A stretch of DNA of 64,000 nucleotides, from assembly GCF_000373625.1 (NCBI RefSeq), contig NZ_KB891994.1, positions 705,205 to 769,204 of the forward strand, read 5' to 3'. A model generated the notes under the pieces. The model made no database searches, was not told the origin of the DNA, and saw only the letters and a list, made by a program, of their open reading frames with translations. A program made the translations under genes and the position numbers. Within the stretch, counting starts at the first letter, position 1. Each line of letters opens with the position of its first letter. Source of the DNA: Streptomyces sp. LaPpAH-108 (GTDB lineage: Bacteria; Actinomycetota; Actinomycetes; Streptomycetales; Streptomycetaceae). Positions 48,942-56,900 of this stretch are shown piece after piece.

Positions 48942-49787
48942 TCAGCCCACCTCGGGATCGCCCTTGGTGTACGTCAGACGCTCCACGGCACCCGGCCGGA
49001 AGTCGTCGTCGATCTTCTTGCCGTTGACGTACAGCTGGATCGCCCCGGCGTCGCCGAGGATCAGATTGATCTTGGAGCTGTCCTGGAAGGTCTTGGACTG
49101 GCCCTTGTCGAGCAGCCCGTCGAAGAGCATCCGGCCGTTGTGGTCCTTGGCGGAGATCCAGCTGCGCCCGTTGGCCGCGCTGACCTGGACGGTCACCTTG
49201 TCCTGCGGGGCGGCGGCGATGGCGCTGTCGGACGGGTCGGACTTCGGGGTGACGGGCTTGGCCGTGGTCGGCGCGGCGGACGGGGACTTGGTGACGGTGG
49301 GCGAGGGGCTGCCCTCGGCGGCCTGCGTGTCGGCGCCGCCGCCGTCACCGCCCTTGAAGGCGGTGAAGCCGACGAAACCGATCACGACGACGATCGCGGC
49401 GACCATGGCGGCCGTCCAGTTGGGCCCCCGCCGTTCGGGTCGGATGCGTTCGGCCTCGAACAGCGGCGCGGCCGGGGTGGGCGCGGGCCGGCCGCCGTGT
49501 TCGGCGTCGAACTGCGCGACCAGGGGCACGGGGTCGAGGTGCACGGCGCGGGCCAGTGTGCGAATGTGCCCACGGGCGTACACGTCGCCGCCACAGGGGG
49601 CGAAGTCGTCGGCTTCTATGGCGTGCACGATGGCGAGACGGACGCGCGTGGCGTTGCTGACGTCGCTGACCGTCAGACCGGCGGCGAGGCGCGCCTGCTT
49701 GAGGGCATGGCCGACGGAGGGACGCTCTTCGTCGGGTACGTCGTGGAACGGACGCTCGTCTTCGGGGGAGTTGCTGCCGATGGACAC
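48942..49787 (-). CDS. RodZ-like helix-turn-helix membrane protein (DUF4115)
   Basis: 281 residues. N-terminal HTH (GHALKQARLAAGLTVSDVSN, YARGHIRTLARAVHLD), one TM helix (AAMVAAIVVVIGFVGF, about 126-145), a Ser/Thr/Pro linker, and the extracellular DUF4115 domain (VTVQVSAANGRSWISAKD, INLILGDAGAIQLYVNG). This is RodZ topology. In Streptomyces, which lacks rod-type lateral growth, the role is unsettled. GTG 49787 follows GAAAGG. Confidence 0.87.
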   Translation of the reverse strand: MSIGSNSPEDERPFHDVPDEERPSVGHALKQARLAAGLTVSDVSNATRVRLAIVHAIEADDFAPCGGDVYARGHIRTLARAVHLDPVPLVAQFDAEHGGRPAPTPAAPLFEAERIRPERRGPNWTAAMVAAIVVVIGFVGFTAFKGGDGGGADTQAAEGSPSPTVTKSPSAAPTTAKPVTPKSDPSDSAIAAAPQDKVTVQVSAANGRSWISAKDHNGRMLFDGLLDKGQSKTFQDSSKINLILGDAGAIQLYVNGKKIDDDFRPGAVERLTYTKGDPEVG

Positions 49788-50104
49788 GGGGGCGCCTTTC
49801 GAGCGTGTGAGCCACCTGTGCTGGAGGTTCAGTCTAGGCGGGGTACGAAAGGGTGGGGCAAGCGGGCGACGGGACTTTGTACGCCATCGGAATGGCCGGT
49901 CAGTCCGACGGCGGGACGGGGGAATCGGCCCCCGAAGGAAACCTCTACCCCGCATCTCGCTCAACTTGACGTACTGCGAAGGGAAACGGTTGCTCGCCGA
50001 GATCTAACAGGTGGATCACGGCGGTGCGGCCACCCGGCGCAACACCGACACGCCGGGTGGCCCGCTCTCCTTCAGCGTGTTAGGGCCTGCTGTCGTGGCG
50101 GGCC
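49788..50104. other. Intergenic region, 317 bp, with tandem hairpins at its right end
   Basis: Contains the promoter region of the RodZ-like gene (no clear boxes identified) and, at 50028-50062 and 50079-50109, two perfect hairpins described separately. No ORF or RNA gene is supported. Confidence 0.6.
50028..50062 (-). terminator. Second hairpin downstream of ftsK
   Basis: Perfect 12-bp stem GGCCACCCGGCG / CGCCGGGTGGCC with an 11-nt loop; backs up the hairpin at 50079-50109. Confidence 0.6.
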
Positions 50105-50109
50105 CTAAC
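50079..50109 (-). terminator. Terminator overlapping the ftsK stop codon
   Basis: GTTAGGGCC (50079-50087) pairs with GGCCCTAAC (50101-50109), and the right arm contains the ftsK TAG stop (50105-50107). Confidence 0.65.
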
Positions 50110-52864
50110 CGTCAGACTCCCCCCGGATCACGGCAAGCACTCCGTCCAGTTCGTCAGGTTTCACGAGAACGTCACGAGCCTTCGAACCCTCGCTCGGTCC
50201 CACGATGTTCCGGGACTCCATGAGGTCCATGAGCCGGCCCGCCTTGGCGAAGCCCACGCGCAGCTTGCGCTGGAGCATGGAGGTGGAGCCGAACTGGGTG
50301 GAGACGACCAGCTCGGCCGCCTGGCACAGCAGGTCGAGGTCGTCGCCGATGTCCTCGTCGATCTCCTTCTTCTGCTTGGTGCCCACGGTGACGTCGTCCC
50401 GGAAGACCGGCGCCATCTGGTCCTTGCAGTGCTGGACGACGACCGCGACCTCTTCCTCCGTCACGAACGCGCCCTGCATACGGGTCGGCTTGTTGGCGCC
50501 CATGGGCAGGAAGAGGCCGTCGCCCTTGCCGATGAGCTTCTCGGCGCCGGGCTGGTCGAGGATGACCCGGGAGTCGGCCAGCGAGGAGGTCGCGAAGGCC
50601 AGCCGGGAGGGCACGTTGGCCTTGATGAGACCGGTGACCACGTCCACGGAGGGCCGCTGCGTGGCGAGCACCAGGTGGATGCCCGCCGCGCGGGCGAGCT
50701 GGGTGATGCGCACGATCGCGTCCTCGACGTCACGCGGGGCGACCATCATGAGGTCGGCCAGCTCGTCCACGATCACCAGCAGATACGGGTACGGCTGCAG
50801 CTCGCGCTCGCTGCCGGGCGGCGGGGTGACCTTGCCCTCGCGCACCGCGCGGTTGAAGTCGTCGATGTGCCGGTAGCCGTAGGCGGCGAGGTCGTCGTAG
50901 CGCAGGTCCATCTCGCGCACGACCCACTGCAGGGCCTCGGCGGCCCGCTTGGGGTTGGTGATGATCGGCGTGATCAGGTGCGGGATGCCCTCGTAGGCGG
51001 TCAGCTCCACACGCTTGGGGTCGACCAGGATCATCCGCACGTCGTCCGGGGTCGCGCGCATCATGATCGAGGTGATCAGGCAGTTGATGCAGGACGATTT
51101 GCCGGAACCGGTCGCACCGGCGACCAGTATGTGCGGCATCTTGGCCAGCGAGTGCATCACGTACCCGCCCTCGACGTCCTTGCCGAAGGCGACCAGCATC
51201 GGGTCGTCGTCCTCGGCGGACTCCGCGAGCCGCAGGACGTCACCGAGGTTGACCATCTCCCGGTCGGTGTTGGGGATCTCGATGCCGACCGCCGACTTGC
51301 CGGGGATCGGGCTGATGATCCGCACGTCCGGGCTGGCGACGGCGTACGCGATGTTCTTGGTGAGCGCAGTGATCCGCTCGACCTTCACGGCGGGGCCGAG
51401 CTGGACCTCGTAGCGGGTGACCGTCGGGCCCCGGGTGAAGCCGGTGACGGCGGCGTCCACCTTGAACTCGGAGAACACGGTGGTCAGGGAGTCCACGACC
51501 GCGTCGTTGGCGGCGCTGCGCGACTTGCCGGGGCCGCCCCGGGTGAGCAGGTCGAGCGAGGGCAGCGCGTAGGTGATGTCCCCGGAGAGCTGGAGCTGTT
51601 CGGCGCGCGCGGGCATCTCGCGGGGTTCGGGCGGCGGGGAGGACTTGGTGAGGTCGGGGACGCTGCGGGAACCCGACGGGGCATTGCCGGAGCCCGACGA
51701 GACGCCGCCGGAGCCCGTGGACGTGTCCCGCTGCGGCCGGGCACCCGGCACCGGAACCGGCGTCGTCTCCTCGCGGTCGCCCACGCTCACCCCCTGGGTG
51801 AGGTCGGCGACCACCGGGGAGGGCGGCATCCCGTGCAGCACGGCCCCGTCGAGCGCGGCGGCGGCTGCCGCGGCGACGTCCACCGCGTCCATCGGCCGCT
51901 TCGGGTCGGGCTGGGGCACGGCGGAGCGCCGGGGGCGGCTGCGGCGGCGCGCGAGGGCGTCCTCCTCGGCGCTGTCCGGGTCGTGGTCCGCCGGGGCGCC
52001 CCGACGCGTCCGGGAGCGTCCGGGGGCGCTTTCGCGCCACTCCTCGTCGTACTCCGCGAACTCCCCGTCCTCCAGGCCGTCGGCGGCCGGGTCGTGCACC
52101 ACGCCCAGGCGCACCCCGAGCGCGCGCAGGCGCTGCGGAACGGCGTTGACCGGGGTGGCGGTGACCACCAGCAGCCCGAACACGGTCAGCAGCACCAGCA
52201 GCGGCACGGCGAGCACGGCGGTCATGGTGTACGTCAGCGGGGTCGCGGCGGCCCAGCCGATGAGGCCGCCCGCGTCTCTTATGGCCCGCATCCCGTCACT
52301 GCGGGCGGGCGAGCCGCAGGCGATGTGGACCTGGCCGAGGACGCCGATGACGAGCGCGGACAGGCCGATCACGATCCGCCCGTTGGCCTCCGGCTGCTCG
52401 GGGTGCCGGATGAACCGTACGGCGATCACCGCGAGCAGGATCGGGACCAGCAGGTCGAGCCGCCCGAAGGCGCCGGTGACCAGGATCTCCACCAGGTCGC
52501 CGACGGGGCCGCGCAGATCGGCCCAGGTCCCGGCGGCCACGATCAGCGCGAGGGCGAACAGCAGCAGGGCCACTCCGTCCTTGCGATGGGCCGGGTCCAG
52601 GTTCTTCGCACCCTGCCCTATGCCCCGGAAGACGGCGCCGACCGCGTGCGCGAGGCCCAGCCAGAGGGCGCGCACGAGCCGGTACACGCCCCCGGTGGGG
52701 CTGGGGGCGGGCTTCGCCGGCGCGGGCTTGCGCGCCGGGGCCTTCTTGGCCGCCGCCTTCTTGGCCGGGGCCTTCTTCGCGGGGGCCTTCCTCGCCGGAG
52801 CCTTCGCGGGAGCAGCCGCCTTCCTGGCGGGCTGCTTCTTGGCTGCGGAGGGACGTGAGGCCAT
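50105..52864 (-). CDS. ftsK: DNA translocase FtsK
   Basis: 919 residues. The N-terminal tail of about 55 residues is built of KKAPAKKAAAKKAPARKP-like repeats. Four TM segments follow (about 75-235), then a Pro/Asp/Glu linker, the motor domain with Walker A VAGATGSGKSSCIN and Walker B LLVIVDELADLMM, and a C-terminal gamma winged helix (STSMLQRKLRVGFAKAGRLM). Pumps chromosomes at septa. ATG 52864; a longer reading to 52945 lacks support. Confidence 0.96.
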   Translation of the reverse strand: MASRPSAAKKQPARKAAAPAKAPARKAPAKKAPAKKAAAKKAPARKPAPAKPAPSPTGGVYRLVRALWLGLAHAVGAVFRGIGQGAKNLDPAHRKDGVALLLFALALIVAAGTWADLRGPVGDLVEILVTGAFGRLDLLVPILLAVIAVRFIRHPEQPEANGRIVIGLSALVIGVLGQVHIACGSPARSDGMRAIRDAGGLIGWAAATPLTYTMTAVLAVPLLVLLTVFGLLVVTATPVNAVPQRLRALGVRLGVVHDPAADGLEDGEFAEYDEEWRESAPGRSRTRRGAPADHDPDSAEEDALARRRSRPRRSAVPQPDPKRPMDAVDVAAAAAAALDGAVLHGMPPSPVVADLTQGVSVGDREETTPVPVPGARPQRDTSTGSGGVSSGSGNAPSGSRSVPDLTKSSPPPEPREMPARAEQLQLSGDITYALPSLDLLTRGGPGKSRSAANDAVVDSLTTVFSEFKVDAAVTGFTRGPTVTRYEVQLGPAVKVERITALTKNIAYAVASPDVRIISPIPGKSAVGIEIPNTDREMVNLGDVLRLAESAEDDDPMLVAFGKDVEGGYVMHSLAKMPHILVAGATGSGKSSCINCLITSIMMRATPDDVRMILVDPKRVELTAYEGIPHLITPIITNPKRAAEALQWVVREMDLRYDDLAAYGYRHIDDFNRAVREGKVTPPPGSERELQPYPYLLVIVDELADLMMVAPRDVEDAIVRITQLARAAGIHLVLATQRPSVDVVTGLIKANVPSRLAFATSSLADSRVILDQPGAEKLIGKGDGLFLPMGANKPTRMQGAFVTEEEVAVVVQHCKDQMAPVFRDDVTVGTKQKKEIDEDIGDDLDLLCQAAELVVSTQFGSTSMLQRKLRVGFAKAGRLMDLMESRNIVGPSEGSKARDVLVKPDELDGVLAVIRGESDG

Positions 52865-52946
52865 GGGTGTGAGGTTACCGGTGAGGAGGACAACGGACAC
52901 GTGTGCCCAGAGCTTCACCCGTTCGTGTCGCCCGTGCCGTGGCACG

Positions 52947-53008
52947 GAACTGACGTGCCCTCATGGCCGACCGCTCGGCGTGAGCGGCGGCTCCCGGCAC
53001 GTCAGTTC
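52947..53008 (-). terminator. Branched terminator overlapping the osaB stop codon
   Basis: Outer 13-bp perfect arms GAACTGACGTGCC (52947-52959) / GGCACGTCAGTTC (52996-53008) enclose a 6-bp CCGCTC/GAGCGG hairpin. The osaB TGA (53002-53004) lies in the right arm. Confidence 0.7.
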
Positions 53009-53682
53009 TGCGGAGGCAGCGGCGCGCCCCCGCCGTCGGCGCCCGGTTCCAGTGCGTCCAGCGCGCGCCGCAGTCCGGTGAGCTTGCGCTCCAGATGCGC
53101 GGCCGTGGCGACCGCCGCCGCGTCCGCCGACTCCTCGTCCAGCTGCTTGGAGAGCGCCTCGGCCTGCTCCTCGACGGCCGCGAGCCGCGCGGACAGTTCC
53201 GCGAGCAGTCCGGCGGGCTCCTTGCCGCCGACCGCGTTCTTGCCGCCGCCCTCCAACTGGAGCCGCAGCAGCGCCGCCTGCTCCCGCAGCTGGCAGTTCT
53301 TCATGTACAGGTCGACGAACACCGACACCTTGGCGCGCAGCACCCAGGGGTCGAACGGCTTGGAGATGTAGTCCACCGCGCCCGCCGCGTACCCCCGGAA
53401 GGTGTGGTGGGGGCCGTGATTGATCGCGGTCAGGAAGATGATCGGGATGTCCCGTGTCCGCTCCCGCCGCTTGATGTGCGCCGCGGTCTCGAAACCGTCC
53501 ATGCCCGGCATCTGGACATCCAGCAGAATGACCGCGAAATCGTCCGTGAGCAGTGCTTTGAGCGCTTCCTCCCCGGACGATGCCCGCACCAGCGTCTGAT
53601 CGAGCGCCGAGAGGATGGCCTCCAGCGCCAGCAGATTCTCCGGCCGGTCATCGACCAGGAGGATCTTGGCCTTCTGCACCAT
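53002..53682 (-). CDS. osaB: Response regulator OsaB (REC plus coiled coil, no DNA-binding domain)
   Basis: 226 residues. REC domain 1-125 (LLVDDRPENLLALEAIL, phospho-acceptor D55 in VILLDVQMPGMDG, Lys in SKPFDPWVL) is followed by a C-terminal coiled coil (about 130-210, AELSARLAAVEEQAEALSKQ). S. coelicolor OsaB with this architecture, next to the hybrid kinase OsaA, is needed for growth and differentiation under osmotic stress. It presumably signals through protein contacts. ATG 53682 follows GAGGAGGG. It lies 299 bp downstream of osaA; that spacer holds the osaA terminator and otherwise nothing I can name. Confidence 0.9.
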   Translation of the reverse strand: MVQKAKILLVDDRPENLLALEAILSALDQTLVRASSGEEALKALLTDDFAVILLDVQMPGMDGFETAAHIKRRERTRDIPIIFLTAINHGPHHTFRGYAAGAVDYISKPFDPWVLRAKVSVFVDLYMKNCQLREQAALLRLQLEGGGKNAVGGKEPAGLLAELSARLAAVEEQAEALSKQLDEESADAAAVATAAHLERKLTGLRRALDALEPGADGGGAPLPPQN

Positions 53683-53880
53683 GGCCCGCCCTCCTCGCCC
53701 CGGCGGTACACCGGGCGCCGCCCCAGGGGACGACTCCCTTTCGCCGCCCGTCCTTGTGCCGGTCATCGTAGCCGCACCCCGCCCGTCGCCACACCCTGTC
53801 ACCGTGATGTCACTGTGCACGGAGCGGAAACGCGGACCAGGCCCGGAACGTTCCCGGAATCCAGGATTCCGACACCTGCC

Positions 53881-53908
53881 GGGGATGTGAGTCCTCGGTC
53901 ACATCCCC
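53881..53908 (-). terminator. Possible terminator of osaA
   Basis: GGGGATGTGA / TCACATCCCC 10-bp perfect stem with 8-nt loop, about 75 bp after the osaA stop. Confidence 0.5.
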
Positions 53909-53981
53909 TTCTGTCACACCGTCACCGGGGCGCGCGGTACTGCCACTACGGCCCCGGCCCCGGCCCCGGTTCTCCGGACCA

Positions 53982-56900
53982 TCAGCCGCCGTTCGGCTCC
54001 GGCCGCATCCACTGTCGCATGACGCCCAGCAGATGGTCGGGGTCGACCGGCTTGGTGACGTAGTCGGAGGCGCCCGACTGGAGCGCCTTCTCCCGGTCGC
54101 CCTTCATCGCCTTGGCGGTCAGCGCGATGAGGGGCAGCCCCGCGAACTGCGGCATCCTGCGGATCGCCGTGGTGGTCGCGTAGCCGTCCATCTCCGGCAT
54201 CATGATGTCCATCAGCACGACCACCACGTCGTCGTGCTGCTCAAGCACCTCGATGCCCTCGCGGCCGTTCTCGGCGTACAGCACCGCCAGCCCGTGCTGC
54301 TCAAGCACGCTGGTGAGCGCGAACACGTTGCGCACGTCGTCGTCGACGATCAGCACCTTCTCGCCGCCGAACCGCACGGCGGCCTCCGTCCGCACCTCGC
54401 CCTCCTGCTGCTCCGAGGGCGCCTGCGGGAGTTCGAGCCGGGGTTCGGGCGCCGTGTTCCGGCGGCGCCGCCGGAAGAGCGCGGCGGGGCCGTTCTGCGT
54501 CTCCCGGTACGACGTCACCTCGGCCGGGGTCTCGGTCTCCACCGCCGACAGCTCCGAGGAGACGCGCACCTCGGAGGCGGCGACCAGCTCACCGGCCTCC
54601 AGCTGCGGCACGGACTGCTGGTAGTAGCCCTGCGGCGGGAAGCCGTTCAGATGCAGCGGGAGATACAGCGTGAACGTCGAGCCGCGGCCCGGCTCGCTCT
54701 GCGCGTGGATCTCACCGCCGAGCAGCTGGGCGATCTCACGGGAGATCGACAGGCCGAGCCCGGTGCCGCCGTACTTGCGGCTGGTCGTGCCGTCGGCCTG
54801 CTTGAACGCTTCGAAGATCACCCGCATCTTGCTCGCGGCGATCCCGATACCGGTGTCGGTCACCGAGAACGCGATCAGCGGCGCGTCCGGATCGGTCAGC
54901 GACCCCGCCTCCAGCAACTGCTCCCGGATGGACTGCGGTACGTCCGTCCCGGCGGGCCGGATCACCAGCTCCACCGAGCCCGAGTCGGTGAACTTCACCG
55001 CGTTGGACAGCAGGTTGCGCAGCACCTGGAGCAGCCGCTGCTCGTCGGTGTGCAGGGTCGCGGGCAGCTCAGGGGAGACCCGCACCGAGAGGTCCAGGCC
55101 CTTCTCCGCCGTCAGCGGCCGGAAGGTCGCCTCCACGTAGTCCACCAGCTGGACCAGCGCGATCCGCGTCGGCGAGACGTCCATCTTGCCCGCCTCGACC
55201 TTCGACAGATCGAGGATGTCGTTGATCAGCTGGAGCAGGTCCGAGCCCGCGCCGTGGATGGTCTCGGCGAACTCCACCTGCTTCGGGGAGAGGTTGCTCT
55301 CCGCGTTGTCGGCGAGCAACTTGGCCAGGATCAGCAGGGAGTTGAGCGGCGTCCGCAGCTCGTGCGACATGTTGGCGAGGAACTCGCTCTTGTAGCGCAT
55401 CGACACCGCGAGCTGCTCGGCGCGCTCCTCCAGGACCTGCCGCGCCTCCTCGATCTCGGTGTTCTTCACCTCGATGTCGCGGTTCTGCCGGGCCAACAGC
55501 TCGGCCTTCTCCTCCAGTTCGGCGTTGGAGGACTGCAGCGCCTTCTGCCGGTTCTCCAACTCCTCGGACCGCTCGCGCAGTTGCTCGGTCAGCTCCTGCG
55601 ACTGCGCCAGCAGCTGCTCGGTCTTGGTGTTGACCGAGATGGTGTTGACGCTGGTCGCGATCATCTCCGCGATCTGGCTGAGGAAGTCCCGCTGGATGTG
55701 CGTGAACCGGGTGAAGGACGCCAGCTCGATGACCCCGAGCACCTTGCCCTCGAAGACCACCGGCAGCACGATCAGCTGCGCGGGCCGCGCCTCGCCGAGC
55801 CCCGAGGTGATCTTCAGATAGCCGGCCGGGGTCTCCTCGACCAGCAGCGTGCGCTTCTCCTGCGCCACCGCGCCGATCAGCCCCTCACCGGGACGGAACG
55901 ACGTCGGCATGGCCCCCGTAGTGCAGCCGTACGAGCCCAGCAGCCGCAGCTCGTACTGCTCCTCGAAGTCGCCGCCGATGTCCTGGCCCTCCACCAGCGG
56001 CATCGCCAGGAAGAACGCGCCGTGCTGCGCGGAGACCACCGGCGTCAGCTCGCTCATGATGAGCGAGGCCACGTCCTTGAGATCGCGGCGCCCCTGCATG
56101 AGCGCGGAGATCCGGGCCAGGTTGCCCTTGAGCCAGTCCTGTTCCTTGTTGACGATCGTGGTGTCCCGCAGATTGGCGATCATCTTGTTGATCGAGTCCT
56201 GCAGTTCCTGGATCTCACCGGAAGCGTCCACATCGATCTTCAGGTTGAGATCGCCGCGCGTCACGGCCGTGGCGACCTTCGCGATCGCGCGCACCTGCCG
56301 GGTCAGGTTCCCGGCCATCTCGTTCACGGACTCGGTCAGGTCGCGCCAGGTGCCGTCCACGTCCCGCACACGCGCCTGGCCGCCCAGGATGCCCTCCGTG
56401 CCCACCTCGCGGGCGACGCGGGTCACCTCCTGGGCGAAGGACGACAGCTGGTCCACCATCGTGTTGATCGTCGTCTTCAGCTCAAGGATCTCGCCCCGGG
56501 CGTCAATGTCGATCTTCTTCGTCAAGTCACCCTTGGCGATGGCCGTGGTCACCATGGCGATGTTGCGCACCTGGCCGGTCAGGTTGGACGCCATCCCGTT
56601 CACCGACTCGGTGAGGTCCTTCCACGTGCCCGCCACACCGGGAACGTGCGCCTGACCGCCCAGGATGCCGTCCGTACCCACCTCGCGGGCCACCTTGGTG
56701 ACCTGGTCCGCGAACGAACTCAGCGTCTTCACCATGATGTTGATGGTGTCCGCGAGCTGCGCCACCTCACCGCGCGCCTCGATCGTCACCTGACGGGTCA
56801 GGTCACCGTTGGCCACCGCCGAGGCGACCTGCGAGATGTTGCGCACCTGCATGGTCAGGTTGTTGGCCATCAGGTTGACGTTGTTGCTCAGGTCCTTCCA

